Shown: positions 1 through 11,900, numbered from the stretch's first letter. The stretch is 64,000 nucleotides of DNA from Vitis vinifera (GCF_030704535.1 NC_081822.1:11215001-11279000), one strand, 5' to 3'. The notes: a model not told the origin generated them from the sequence alone. Numbers and translations: made by a program.

Positions 1-1276
1 TATTATTGAGCCTCACCCACTTAGATAAGCTTCTAATTTTTTTGTTTCCTGAGAAAAGAAAGTGACGAAAAGAAAGGAAAAGTTGTACGCTACGTAAGTT
101 TTCAAACACTACTTGATCTTCCATCGGCTACTACCCTTATACCCACCCCCTCCGGAGGTATTGCCAATTTTAAGTTCTACACACTGCAGGAAACTTGCTA
201 AAAAACACATCACCTTGGCAACTTGCTCATGACTTTATATTGGTTTAGTAAGGATTTTGTTTGATAAGATGTTTGATGTACCAAAAAAGGAAAGAAAGAA
301 GCAATAAAAGGAAAAGAGGAAAGATCCTGGAAAGATTAGCCTCGAATTTGGATTGTCCTTGGACGTCAGCAACACTAATAGCCTATGCCTGTGGGAGCCT
401 ATAATAGATGCTATCTGTCCTTTTATATATATATATATATATATTCCTGCAGTCCTGCTTATGTAAGTTGCTTAAGATATCCCAAGCTTTGAATCGAAAC
501 TTACAAAACAAAATCAATTCAAAAATCTTATGTGTCCGTCTCTTGGGCCGGCCTTCTCAACATTTTCGGAGAACAGCTGGGATGGCAGAAAATCCAAACC
601 CACCCATTTATTGGTTTTAGGCCTTTTATCCGTTCCAAGTCCCATGGTTGGGTTTTGGTCTGGGTCATAAAGCATGTTTATGTTTACCCAATATTTTCAT
701 AATCGGACTGGATATTGAGCCAAAAAAGTTATCTGTTTACGGTTCATTAGTCAGATCGGTGGTCGAATCGGTGATATCATAAATATATTTTATATTTTTA
801 TTAAAATTTAAAATAATGATAAAATATTTAAAATATATAATTAAAAATTAAATGATATTTATAATATTATTTATTCATTTTTATATAAATGTATTAAATT
901 ATTAATGGTTTAAATTTATTAAACAAAATATATACAATATTTAAATATGAAAATATATTCAAAATGGTAAAAGAAAATCGTATTTAAATATGAAAACAAA
1001 TTGAAAATGAAAAAAAAAATGTGATTTACATATATATATATATTATTTTTTGAAATAGCCTATGTATTTATTTTTTGTTAAATTTTAGTACACAAAAAAA
1101 ATGCAGCGCAACGGAGAGGTTATGATCCTTTTGAGCTTGTGGTCCGCGGTTCGAACCATCAGTCTGGAGCAAGGTTTATTTTTGCTTTTAAATCCTTATC
1201 CCACATCAGAAGCAAGAGGAAAAATAGATTGCTTTATAAACCTCTTTCCACCGTCTGGTAGCTAGTGGGCCTTGTG
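1..1276. other. Intergenic, AT-rich, no gene seen
   Basis: No ORF here looks like a protein family. The stretch holds a short (TA)n run near 424-442 and a very AT-rich block at about 780-1080. A GGTTCGAACC motif sits near 1149, and a lone TCCCACATC motif lies near 1199 with TTTATAAA about 25 bp after it. Neither is followed by a recognisable RNA gene. Confidence 0.6.
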
Positions 1277-1338
1277 GCACAGTACTTTTGTAAGATGATC
1301 CCGTTTTGCACAGTACTTTTGTAAGATGATCCCGTTTT
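1277..1338. repeat. 31-bp direct tandem repeat, two copies
   Basis: A 31-bp unit that begins GCACAGTACTTTTG occurs twice back to back with no visible difference. It lies just upstream of the larger 196-bp tandem duplication, so this short stretch has undergone two separate tandem events. Confidence 0.9.
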
Positions 1339-1360
1339 GCAGGAGGGGTATTTTAATGTT

Positions 1361-1752
1361 GGGCCATGGGGAAGCCCATTGTCAAAAAGAGGGATAGGCC
1401 ATTATTGTTGGGCCGTGAGGCAATGGCCCGCTTAGTTAAAAAAGGCTGGGGGTGTTGAACCGTTCGGTTCTCCCAGAAAAGCCCGGCCCAAGCGTTCAAT
1501 ACTGGTCCAATTAATAGCCGACCCAAAAGGGGAATCGGAAAGGTCACACAGTCATTGGGCCATGGAGAAGCCCATTGTCAAAAAGAGGGATAGGCCATTA
1601 TTGTTGGGCCGTGAGGCAATGGTCCGCTTAGTTAAAAAAGGCTGGGGGTGTTGAACCGTTCGGTTCTCCCAGAAACGCCCGGCCCAAGCGTTCAATACTG
1701 GTCCAATTAATAGCCGACCCAAAAGGGGGAATCGGAAAGGTCACACAGTCAT
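1361..1752. repeat. 196-bp tandem duplication with internal hairpin
   Basis: Copy 1 covers about 1361-1555 and copy 2 about 1557-1752. They are almost identical, differing by a few substitutions and one base in a G run. Each copy is rich in GGGCC/GGCCC words and contains the perfect palindrome GAACCGTTCGGTTC, flanked by CTGGG and CCCAG, so a hairpin forms at 1446-1476 and again at about 1642-1672. No ORF of note lies inside. The function is unknown. Confidence 0.9.
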
Positions 1753-1987
1753 GACCTATTAATTATGTAGTATTTGAATTTATTGTTTTTAACCCAATTG
1801 TTATTTGGGTTCATCTATTTACTCAAGACTTGCAAAAGTAGAGACTGAGAATCGATTCTGAAAACTTTTATTTCAACAGCTGATTATTTAGAACAAAGCA
1901 TATGCGTTTAATACAGACATCCAGCTATGGCTTTATTGGTTCATCAAATGTAGAAAAATCAGATCATATCTTAGGTTGAAATGATGA

Positions 1988-4542
1988 TCAGTAGAAAATT
2001 TTGAAGAGATTGGGCTTCAGGGTCCTTTGATCTCCTAACCAGTGTTGCATGTGCACTCCAATGGCATCCAAGTACAGGCTGCTCCTTCCATGGAAGCCAA
2101 CCACCTTTCCTTCTGTCCTCGTTGAAGTAAAATAGGTTCCTATTTCCTCACCAAACGGCCCATACTTTCCTCGGCTGGTATAAAAAGTCAGTGACTTGAT
2201 AGCGTTCCACGGCTCGTTTATGCTGATGGGACCATAATACCCACATATACAACTCACTACTTCATGTGGGTACTCCAATTTCACCTTCAATGAAGAGAAA
2301 CAAGTAAGAAAAATGATGAAGATTGCTGAGTATACTGTAATAGAAGATGGAAGTAAGACCTTTCTTAATTACCCTATGTGTGGTGGTTCCGTAGTCTCCT
2401 CCATGTTTTGTGGACCAAATAGACTGTCCATTCCTAGCATACTCAATCTGTATCGAGCAAATGGCTTCTGCTCTTGTCAGATAGATCTGCTTAATCCCGG
2501 AAAATACTCCATCGTCCCATGGCCGCCCTCCATCCCCACCCCATGGACCTGGTCCACATGGGGCTGGTTCTTTGACCACTCCACTGCCAACCTGAGAAAG
2601 GCAATCACTTCACACTTCAATTTTCCCATAAGTTTAATATTTTTGTATTCGTATGTAGTAAAATTCTTAAGCAGTACCTCTTCAAATGGTCCTCCCTTGG
2701 TTGGTACTGACTTATTCGAGTACCATAGTGGCCTATCCACTTCAGCAGCGTTGTCCAGTACTTGGATTTGGCTTTGGTTTTGGTTGAGTTGTTTGTTGGA
2801 GGGAGGACGTGTTGGCGGTCTCGCTTTCCCTTCGATCATATGAACACCTATAGCATCTATGAACAACCCTGTTCTCCCATGGAATCCGACGATCACCCCT
2901 TCCTTTATGTTGGAGGAAAAAGGAGTTCCTTGTTCTTCTCCAAATGGCCCATATTTGGTTTTTGTTGTGTGGAAGGTGAGTGACTTGATGATGTTAGGTC
3001 CCATGACCATTGTAGGCGCATAGTAGCCTGTTATATGCGTTAGGACTTCGTATGGATAATCGATTACTATCTGCAAATCACACAGCACAAATATGAAACT
3101 TTTGTGGCTCCAGATTAATAACAAGTGTAACTGTGAAATTTTGATTCACCTTGTCATTTCTAAATCCTCCTGTTCCGCCATTTTTGCTTCCCCATACAGC
3201 TTGCCCATTCTGGTCATACAAAACTTTTATTGACACAATTCCAATGTTGCGCGATAGATTGATTTGCCGAACACCTGTGGAGACTCCATCATCAAACACA
3301 AAACCACCCTTACCACCCCAAGGTCCATATGTCACTGCGCCTCTAACTTTTGAGGGCACTCTCTCTACAGCACCAATAATCTGAAAGGGAAGCTTTTCAG
3401 AGTGAGCAACTAGTGAGGTGGACAGACATAGAATATGTAACACACTCAAAAGAAACTACTTGCTCTGGGGATTAATTGTTACCTTGCCTTTGGTTTCAGC
3501 ATCACTGGACTCTCCAGACCTAGAAGTTTGCCTTGAGAGATTCTGTGGTGAAACATTGCTGTATGACAATTTTTTCACACCACCCACCTGAAATGAAGCT
3601 TTCTGAAGATTAATAATGTACAAGTAAGGGGTATCATATACAAAAACAACCTGTAAAAGGGTACTACTATATATTCAGGGATTTCTCACCTTGCCCTTTT
3701 CTGAATCACTGGATTCTCCAGAATAACAAGTTTGGTTTGGGAAATTGTATGCTGAACCATTGCTGTTGTAGTCATCCTTCTGTCTAAAAGCAACAATAAC
3801 ATCATAGCCTCTGCTTACACCTCCTTGTACTACTGAGTACGCAACTCTATCAGTACCAGTAGAAAAATAATTTTGCGTCTGAACACTTGATTTAAAGGGA
3901 CTTGGCTTATGAGGCTTCAAATGAACTCCAATTGCATCAAGATACCAGCCCGACTTGCCATGGAACCCAATGATCTTGCCCCCAGTCGTTGGTAAAGAGA
4001 AATATATTCCTTGTTCAATGCCAAATGGACCATATGTTCTCTTGTTGCTCTCCAAAGTAAGTGATCGAACAAAGACTGGCCCCCTTTCAAGTAAGCTACC
4101 ATAGTGTCCATGAATTGAAGTTAGAAACTCATCCGGGCTATCAAGCTTGACCTGCAAAATGCAATTACAGCTTAGCAACTTCAGTGATTATTGATGACTT
4201 GTGATGAAAATATATGGCAAAACTCAACCAAATTCGCAGACCAACCCTGTTGGTTCTAGTGCCTCCACTTCCACCATGCTTTTCCGACCACACCGAGCTT
4301 CCGTTCTTATCATATTCAATCAAGATGGAGTCGATACCAACTCCATGAGCTATCACCAACTGCCTAACTGTAGAGTACACCCCATCGTCCCAGCGCAATC
4401 CATCTTGACCTCCCCATGGCCCAACTGATATGGGGTTGTCGAAACTCTGTCACACGATCATTTAACCCAAGCCTGTTAGTCAATTAACAAAAACTAGTAT
4501 GGAGTGTATTAAAACCAATTAACTGTAACTACTGGTTACCAT
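1988..4542 (-). CDS. JAL3: Jacalin-related lectin with three jacalin domains (JAL3 type)
   Basis: A mannose/glucose-type lectin with no signal peptide, so probably nucleocytoplasmic. Eight coding exons on the minus strand, read downward: 4540-4542, 4246-4446, 3690-4151, 3483-3587, 3150-3380, 2678-3070, 2373-2591, 1988-2284. They total 1911 nt, or 636 residues, and all junctions are phase 0. The first coding exon is only the ATG, followed directly by GT. Domain 1 covers about residues 8-147, domain 2 about 272-412 and domain 3 about 477-617. Each carries a GPWGG start, a YGPFG turn and a GFHGR/K loop. The GxxxD sugar-binding motif is seen as GWYLD in domain 1 and GLFID in domain 2. In domain 3 the glycine is replaced (SLYLD), which may weaken binding. 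Linkers repeat the motif SGESSD. The family assignment is secure; orthology to Arabidopsis JAL3 (At1g19715) is from memory. Confidence 0.9.
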
Positions 4543-6335
4543 TTTTTGCAGGGATCAAACAGAGATGAGAGGTCGAGAGAACGAATGCGTGATGGGGTGG
4601 ATCCGTTTTACGCTGAGTTAGAGGAAAGATATGAGAGGAATTTATGCAGCAAAAAAGTGAGTGTTCATAGGATTGCCTGGAAAACATTATCAGAGATTCA
4701 CTAGTATGTGGAAGAAGAAGCTATTCGGGTTTCCACTATCAGGGAAACTTTCCAAAGAAAGGGAATTCGATCCCCTGATCTCCCAATAAGTGCTTCCAAA
4801 AGGACCTTTGGCGTTTCCTGAAAAATTCCATGCATTTACAACGGTCAAATGTATTTTCTATCTTTATAATTTTTTTTTAATGGAGAATTATGTTTTGAAC
4901 AGGTTAAGCTATGATCAATATAACTTGTATAACTGATAAAGATTATATAAAATATAAAAAGATAAATATATCATTCAAAACCATTTTCTACCATAATGTT
5001 TGATTAACTTTTTTTTATCTTTAATTTTTTTTAATAATTATTCTAAAAATTTATTATTTTTAGAAAATTATTATTATTTTAAATGTATTCTAAAATATAT
5101 ATCATTTAAAAAAAATAAATTTGACATATTTTTAGTTATTTTTTATATACATAATTTTAAATATATATATATTCCAAGATGTTTGATTTTTAAATAATAA
5201 TAATAATAATTTATTTTTATTTTTTTGGAAAATGGTGTTTTTTTTTTCAAATCATTAAATTATATTATATTTTATTAAAATTTATAAAATGAATAAAATT
5301 TAAATTAATATTTTTTTTTTCATAATGAGCAAATATTATTTCTAAAAAGATAAAAAATTCATACCATGTTTTTTAATTTTCACACTTTCCATGAGTCTTG
5401 GATTTAAATAGTAAATTTATATGGATCAAGCTTAATTTTTAGGTCTAAATAAGTCCAAAACACAATTGTCCCATTTTTTTTTCACCGCACGTTTTATTTT
5501 GCGAGGGGCAGATCTTATTCCATGGAATTTGTGCATGATTCGTCTTCTTTGTTCTCAAGCAAGTCTGCGAGAGGTGACATGCACCTTGTTTCATTCTCGC
5601 CTTACTTTATCTAGCATTTCTTTTGCTTTTCTGCACTTGAATCATATGAATGTTCTGGAATCCATTTTCAATGCATGGAAAACCATCCAAATTCAACCTG
5701 AGATTTGAGTATTGATTTGTGTGAACCATTCAGGGAAAAAGACAAAAAGAAAAAAGAAAAAAAGAAGGGAAAGTACTACTAATACAAATGCCATCTGGTG
5801 TCAATTTGGATGGAAATATCTGCTACTCAAACCACTCTCAGAAACTAATACATCTTCAAATTCATCAAGTGTAATGGATAGGGTTATGGAAACTCTCATC
5901 CATTTTTCAGCTCACTGGAAGTTGGTTGTCAGACGTTGATAGTTCCATGCTCATTTGATCTTGAAGTTTATGAAGAATCGAAGATCATTCAGCCTGAGAT
6001 TTGCAAACTTTCCCAACGTTGCATGAACCCTAATGCTTTCGACAAACCACCCTTGAATTTAAATGCAGCCACCACCTCTTCTTTTGACACCAATGAGAAG
6101 GATATCCCTTCTTCATGTCTGAATGTGTCCACACTTCTTTATGGTGTGCAATGATGGATTTTATGATGCAGGTCCCATGAAAGTTGTTGATTCATAAAGC
6201 CGATTCTATGGGTTGAGACCTTTGAGGTATGACAAAAACTACCTGCGGTTGTACGGAGTTGAGGCCTTTGAGGCATAACAAAAATCTACCTGTTCAAGCA
6301 ATATCCAAAAGTGAGTTAATATTTTCAAGGAAAGA
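4543..6335. other. 5' flank of the lectin gene and AT-rich intergenic DNA
   Basis: Bases just above 4542 are probably the lectin 5' UTR and promoter on the minus strand. Most of 4850-5400 is AT-rich, with poly(T) and ATT runs. Reading frames of up to 80 codons between 5466 and 6154 match nothing I recognise. The region may include worn remains of another lectin copy, given the clearer fragment that follows. Confidence 0.5.
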
Positions 6336-6339
6336 ATTA

Positions 6340-6516
6340 TCTTGCTTAATCCCAAGAAAGAATGACCATTGGAACCTCAATACATTGTCCAATGATAGCA
6401 AACTTTGATGGAAGTAACTCCTACATTGCATGAAACATGAATGGCCCTAACACTTGCAAAGACCTCATCATCAAATAGAGTTCCACCATTACGAACCTAA
6501 GGTCCATAAACATGGG
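6340..6516 (-). pseudogene. Decayed jacalin-domain fragment
   Basis: Read on the minus strand, one frame gives a broken first half of a jacalin domain. It starts HVYGP followed by a stop codon where the conserved tryptophan of GPWGG should be. It then continues with NGGTLFDDEVFASVRAIHV and a stretch like the VTSIKVCY strand of the intact gene, and reaches another stop. It resembles the second or third domain of the neighbouring lectin. I infer a tandem lectin copy that has lost most of its exons. Confidence 0.55.
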
Positions 6517-8971
6517 TTTCTGATGATTTCAGGTTCAGCTCTTGCCAGTTGGAAATTTTCTTAGATGGATGAACTTTTGGAGGTTTTGAATAGGAGATTG
6601 GTGACTTTCATGGAATATGACAGTCTTGCCATTGGAGGCTGGGTGTGAGAAGTGGGTTCCCACTTTCATGTCAACTGCCCCCATATGTTAAAATTTACAA
6701 GTGTGGATGAGTATAACCAAAAGAAAAAAAAGGGGTCTCAGATGAATATTAATTTACAGGAAGTAAAATATTAATAGTTCCCTAAGCATGTGTCAAATGC
6801 TAGAATAGAGAATGAGAATAGAAATCAAAAATTCATTTTTTAGGAAAACCAAATCCCACTCTTACTCATGATTTACCTCCATTCCTATTCTATTTCTTTT
6901 CCTATTCCCACATACCAAACACATCCTAAATGGTGGGTGAAATATCTATTAATTTTTAGCCTATCCTTCCACTTTGTCTGCTTGGATGTTTAGAAGGGCA
7001 TTTCTATTTTGTTGTCACATTATGTGTGTGTGAAGGCACACACACACATATTAAGCATAAATTGAACATCCATCCTGCAAGTGAGGGGCATTGAAGTATG
7101 GAGACAACTTCTACTGACTAATTTGAAAGCTACTTGAAAGGGGCTGGGAATATGATCTGGACAAATTGACACAAGCAACAAAATAAATTTTGAAGATAAT
7201 GTGAAGGCTGAGGCCAAGGTAGGATGGGGCATCTTACCAAACTAGTTTCTAGTTTGTCTCAGAATATGACTCTATCTTTACAGGTGATCCGAGTATGCAC
7301 CAAAACATACCCTTCGGCAATCTACAAAATGAAAAGAGAAAAAAAAAAGATTAAATTGTTAATGAGAGAGAAAGAGAGAGAGAGAACTACTTCGATTTAA
7401 AATAAAATTATTTGAAAGAAACATCTCGGTGAAGGTATCAAACTATAGCAAACAGCTAAGTGCAATGGACCTAATGGTGTCAGTAATATAGTTTTGACCC
7501 AAGAAGTGAAAGATTAACTTTGACCTACATTCCTAATTAATAAAGAGAAATCCCATAGGATGGAAATAGACATGTCCATCTCCTGTCAACTTGCGGTTAG
7601 AACAATTACATATTAGGGGAACACAAATGACAGAAGACTTGATCTAATAGAGAAAAGAGCAAGCAGAAGCACTAAGAAGTCATGAGAAATGTATCTCAAC
7701 TGGAAATGCAATTGTCATATGGTTGAAGCTTTAGGGTACAGAAAGTCTTGTCATTTCAGAACATCTGTTATACTCCTATGTAATGTAAGACATAACGCAG
7801 ATAATGACCTGGTTCATTCACCAAGCAGGTCATCTTATCTGGAAGAAACATACCAAAATGCCTTTGAGGACTTACTTTAAGAATATCTAGAATTTCACAG
7901 CATAAAATGAAATTTGCTTCAAAAATAAGTCTTGGGCTTGGTGTATCATTGTAAGGTCAAAAGGAAGGTGCTTCCACATCCTGGATCAGGTCCCTAAGAT
8001 TTATTGGTACATTGAGGGGCCATGTACTTGAGGTTTTTCCCCATCCTGCAAAGCAGAGCTAATTGGCTTTCTCATATATTAGAAGAGAAGTATGTGCAAT
8101 TGCAAAGTCGTTAATCATTCTCAGGATATAGAGTGAAAGTGAAAGAAATTAGCTAGTTAAATTTACCTTCAAGGATGTCCAAGCTATAGAAATAGCATTT
8201 AGTAAGAAAAAAAGGCCCTAGGCTTCTCTCAGATGGTAAAGAAGTGGGGTTGGTATTGGACATCCTGGTTTTGTTTTCTTGATGTTTCTTATGTATGAAT
8301 AAAAAAATGAAAATAGTGATATAATAAAACACTGGAAAAAAGAAAAGTAGGAGAAAATAGAGAGAGAGAAATCAAGACCAAAAGTGAAAGTGTGTGAAAG
8401 TATATTAGAACTATAAACAGATGCAACTTCCTCTATATTGAAGGTTTGTTATATCATGTATGTCTTAACAGAAAAAAGAATATTTGTTTTTTCTGACATG
8501 CTTCTTTCCTATGGCAACATTAGTTTTTGTCTTATGGACTGCCACATGCCAAATAATATCATTTGTGCCGTGTTGGTTGTTTCGTCAATCAAACAACCAA
8601 AAGAAAAGGAGGCAATCAAATGTTCATCTAAATCAATAACTTTTTCAAGAGATAATGCTCATAGTAGTATCAACAATATAAAAGCCTTTTAGGTCTGCTC
8701 CCTCAATTACAATTTTTTTTTTAAAAAAGAACAAATACTATACCTGGCAACATAATGAACTCGTATAGGATAGACACATATCATGTCATCAGCAACTGCC
8801 AGGTGTAACCATGCTGGAATCTCTGCTCTGGCAACAATGGTGGAGAGTCTAAGTTTTTGGATGAGTTGGCTTGGTGCAAAATGAAAGAAAGCAAAATGCA
8901 AAATTTTGAGTCTCTCACAGCTTTTCTCCAAACCAATCATATGAAATTGCTATCATTATTTTTTTTTTCTG
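6517..8971. other. Intergenic, no gene recognised
   Basis: No convincing coding frame. Small features are a TG run facing a CA run at about 7022-7050 and GA-rich microsatellite patches at about 7362-7384 and 8359-8370. The stretch at 8700-8970 probably holds the 3' UTR of the PPR gene, whose stop codon is at 8972. Confidence 0.5.
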
Positions 8972-11662
8972 TTACCAATAATCGCCACAAGAACAACGTC
9001 CATTTTTAAACCAGTGCAAGCACTTTGAATCACTCAGGTATATTTCACAGCTATACAACATGGAGAGAAATTTGGCTGTCCCATGGCAATCTCCACACAT
9101 TCTCAGGTTCTTCACAATCCGAACACTTCGGGGTGCACAAGAAGGGTCAATTAGGGCAAAAGCTAATGCAAGTTTTTCACTGTGGACCCCACCAATCTCT
9201 TCCTTTTCTTCTTCCTCAATGAATAGTCGATCGTGCTGATCAGGTGCCTTCACTTTTCTTGCCACATTTTCTATCCAAGAATGTAGAAAGTCAAAATATG
9301 GTCTAGACCGGTCATCAGCAACAAAAGTGTGCACTATGTTTTTAGCTTCAATCCAGCTACACCCAAGAGGTTGTTTGGTCTCACTCCTTTTTTCACTCTT
9401 TCTTAATTTTGAAACATCCTCAAACTTTCCAGATAAAGCATACATCTGTAAAATTTGCTGGTGAATTGAAAAATTCGATGGTTCCAATTCTAGCAAACAT
9501 TCCCCTGCACGGATTGCCAGCCCAATATTCCCATGAATTTTACTGGCAGTTAGTAAGGCAGCCCAGATGCAGGAGTCTGGTTCTATGGCCATATCTTCAA
9601 TGAATTCAATTGCTTCTCCAAGCTTACCTGAGCGGCCCAATAAATCTATCATAGCTGAATGATGTTCCAAACCTGGTAAAATTTGATAGTCTTCCATCAT
9701 GCTAGAGAAAACTTGCTTCCCCTTGTCCACCATTCCAGAGAGACTGAATGCATAGATGATACTCAAAAAAGTACCTCTGCTTGGTTTAACTCCCATCTTT
9801 GTCATCTGATCAAAGAGATCAAGTGCAGAATCTGAACAACCATGCAAAACATAACCAGCAATTAGCGAGTTCCAGCTGATGATATCTTTGGATGAAATGC
9901 CTTGAAATATAGTTTGTGCATAAACAATATTCCCTGATTTGGCATAAGTGTCTATGAGACAATTGGCAACAGATAGTTCAGACCCTAAATTTCTTCGCAA
10001 TATACAACCATGGATCTCCTTTACCTTTTTGGCTGCTACTAAATTAGCACATGCAGGTAAGATACTCAGCATGGTGACTGAATTGGGTCTAATACAGAAA
10101 GACTGCATTTGTCGAAATATCCCCAATGCCTTGTTTTTGTGTCCATTCTGCAGGTAACCTGCAATAAGAGAATTCCATGATGCTGTGTCCCGCTTAATTA
10201 GCCCATCTTTTTCCATCCTATGGAAAAGATCCATAGCTTGATCCTCATCTCCATTCTGTATATAGCCTGAGATCATTGCATTCCACGTTACGACATTAGG
10301 TGGTACATCAGATTCATGCATCTTAATAAAGAGATCATAGGCTTTCCCACAATAGCCAGCTTGGCAGTACCCTCCAATCATTGAATTCCAAGTGTAAACA
10401 TCTTTTTTTAAGATCATATCAAAGACCCGCCTAGCATCCTCAAGCTCCCCAGACTTGGAATACATGTCGATTAGTGAATTTCCCACCAATAGATCTTCAA
10501 CACAACCTATCTTAACTGCAACAGAATGGAGTTCCATCCCTTTCTTTAGAGCTTTGAGAGATGCACATGCTGAGATTCCACTCGTAACTGTAACCCCATT
10601 TGGTTCAATCCCTGCCAAAAGCATCTCCCGGAACAGTTCCAATGCCTGACTTCTCCTATTGTTTTGAGCAAACCCCGAAATCATAGACGTCCATGTAAAG
10701 ACATCAGGAACTATTCTGAAACTCTCCATCTTCTTCATCAGTTCCATTGCATCATCACATTTCCCAGACTGGCTATAACTATTTATTAATATGTTCCAAG
10801 TCACCAATCCTGGTTCAATCCCTTCTTCTTGCATCTTCTCAAACAGTTGGTGGGATTTTTCAAGCTCACCTTTTTGACAATATCCAGTTATGATCGAATT
10901 CCAAGACACTCTATCCCTGTAATCCATGTTCTCAAAAAACCTTCTTGCACAACTCAGCCTACCACATTTCGCATAAACGGCCAAAATTGAATTACTAACA
11001 CGGATATTGAAATTCATGCCACACCGAATTACCAGCGAATGTATCAATTTCCCAGTCTCAGCATCCCCACAATTCCCACAAGCTTGAAGTATCTTCGGGA
11101 GCAGAAACTCGTCAGGAACGATACCATCTTCCATCATAAAAAAGAAATGCTGCACAACTTCTCTCCACATTTGCTCTCTAGAATACGCACCAATCATTGC
11201 TGACCACGCATACAAATTTCTCTCACGCATTTCCCCGAACACCTTTCTCGCTTCTCCCAAACTCCCACATTTCGCATACATGCTCACTAATTTAGTCTCA
11301 ACAAATGGATTCATCTCCTCAAGCAAACCAATTCGAGCATGTAGCTTACGACCTAGCTCGGCTGAACCCTGATCAATGCAAGACTGTAGTAACTGCATGT
11401 AAGTATTGGGTTTTACGTTTGACCCACCCTGTGCAATGGCGTCAAGACAGGCTATGGCATCGGCGAGCCGTCCATTTTTGCAGAGGTGATTCAAATGGGC
11501 GTCTGTAACTTTTGGTTTTAGTTTTGGTGTCAATGGTTGGTGGATTTTGGTAAAAGAAACTCTGGGTTGAATGATTCTTGATGAACACTCGAATGAGGTT
11601 CCTTGCTTGGAGGGAGTTGCTAAAGGGGGTCTTGATTTGCAGGGGAGGATTAAATTTTCCAT
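8972..11662 (-). CDS. PPR protein, PLS class with E and DYW domains
   Basis: An intronless 896-codon frame. Proteins of this class bind organelle transcripts through paired residues of their PPR motifs, and the DYW domain is the cytidine deaminase that edits C to U. The N-terminus (about 1-50) is rich in S, T, K and P, like a plastid or mitochondrial transit peptide. From about residue 80 to 720 it is a run of PPR motifs, many with signatures such as TWNSMIGGYCQAG and SWNSLIAGYLQNG. An E region follows, then a DYW domain over roughly the last 100 residues with the zinc/deaminase motif HSEKLALAF, the second-site motif CGDCH and the terminal CSCGDYW. All key residues are present, so an active editing factor is plausible. 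The closest Arabidopsis gene I recall is At1g19720. The target RNA cannot be told from sequence. Confidence 0.95.
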   Translation of the reverse strand: MENLILPCKSRPPLATPSKQGTSFECSSRIIQPRVSFTKIHQPLTPKLKPKVTDAHLNHLCKNGRLADAIACLDAIAQGGSNVKPNTYMQLLQSCIDQGSAELGRKLHARIGLLEEMNPFVETKLVSMYAKCGSLGEARKVFGEMRERNLYAWSAMIGAYSREQMWREVVQHFFFMMEDGIVPDEFLLPKILQACGNCGDAETGKLIHSLVIRCGMNFNIRVSNSILAVYAKCGRLSCARRFFENMDYRDRVSWNSIITGYCQKGELEKSHQLFEKMQEEGIEPGLVTWNILINSYSQSGKCDDAMELMKKMESFRIVPDVFTWTSMISGFAQNNRRSQALELFREMLLAGIEPNGVTVTSGISACASLKALKKGMELHSVAVKIGCVEDLLVGNSLIDMYSKSGELEDARRVFDMILKKDVYTWNSMIGGYCQAGYCGKAYDLFIKMHESDVPPNVVTWNAMISGYIQNGDEDQAMDLFHRMEKDGLIKRDTASWNSLIAGYLQNGHKNKALGIFRQMQSFCIRPNSVTMLSILPACANLVAAKKVKEIHGCILRRNLGSELSVANCLIDTYAKSGNIVYAQTIFQGISSKDIISWNSLIAGYVLHGCSDSALDLFDQMTKMGVKPSRGTFLSIIYAFSLSGMVDKGKQVFSSMMEDYQILPGLEHHSAMIDLLGRSGKLGEAIEFIEDMAIEPDSCIWAALLTASKIHGNIGLAIRAGECLLELEPSNFSIHQQILQMYALSGKFEDVSKLRKSEKRSETKQPLGCSWIEAKNIVHTFVADDRSRPYFDFLHSWIENVARKVKAPDQHDRLFIEEEEKEEIGGVHSEKLALAFALIDPSCAPRSVRIVKNLRMCGDCHGTAKFLSMLYSCEIYLSDSKCLHWFKNGRCSCGDYW

Positions 11663-11857
11663 TGTTGAAAAAGTTTTTCCCCTTTCTCTTGTGTTTTTGT
11701 TTTCAGTTGGAAACCAAGGTCATCAACGAAGGCAGGAAAATGCTCATGCTTGTTCCTGGTGTGTTTATCTTCCACCACTCTGAAGCTTCCCACGTCAGCC
11801 GAGGATGGATAGAGTCGTCCAAAATGAGTGGCTGGTAAGAGGGTAGGTATGTTCTGA
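11663..11857. promoter_or_regulatory. Shared divergent intergenic region between PPR and U1 genes
   Basis: About 270 bp separate the PPR start codon (minus strand) from the U1 RNA start (plus strand). The PPR 5' UTR and core promoter must lie here, next to the U1 upstream element. I see no clear TATA box for the PPR direction. Confidence 0.5.
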
Positions 11858-11868
11858 ATCCCACATCG
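11858..11868 (+). promoter_or_regulatory. Upstream sequence element (USE) of snRNA gene
   Basis: ATCCCACATCG matches the plant snRNA-gene USE consensus RTCCCACATCG exactly. It ends 32 bp before the TATA box. In plants the USE-to-TATA distance sets the polymerase: about 33-34 bp means Pol II and about 23-25 bp means Pol III. The spacing here fits Pol II, as expected for U1. Confidence 0.9.
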
Positions 11869-11900
11869 GGCGGGTGAAAAAAGAGGAGGGGAGCTGGTCA

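Noticed and set aside
1104-1175. tRNA-like B box (GGTTCGAACC) with possible A box upstream
   Set aside because: The T-stem does not pair beyond two bases and no cloverleaf forms. At best it is a worn SINE head, so it is not called as a tRNA.
1198-1242. USE-like TCCCACATC followed by TTTATAAA at about Pol III snRNA spacing
   Set aside because: The downstream sequence matches none of the U2, U3, U4, U5, U6 or 7SL RNAs I know, and TCCCACATC is also common in transposon ends.
5466-6154. Chain of 70-80-codon plus-strand frames
   Set aside because: No known domain, no splice logic joining them and no codon bias; the nearby lectin relic is on the other strand.
7022-7050. TG run facing a CA run as a possible structured element
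   Set aside because: Simple-repeat inversion of this size is common in AT-rich plant DNA and has no further support.
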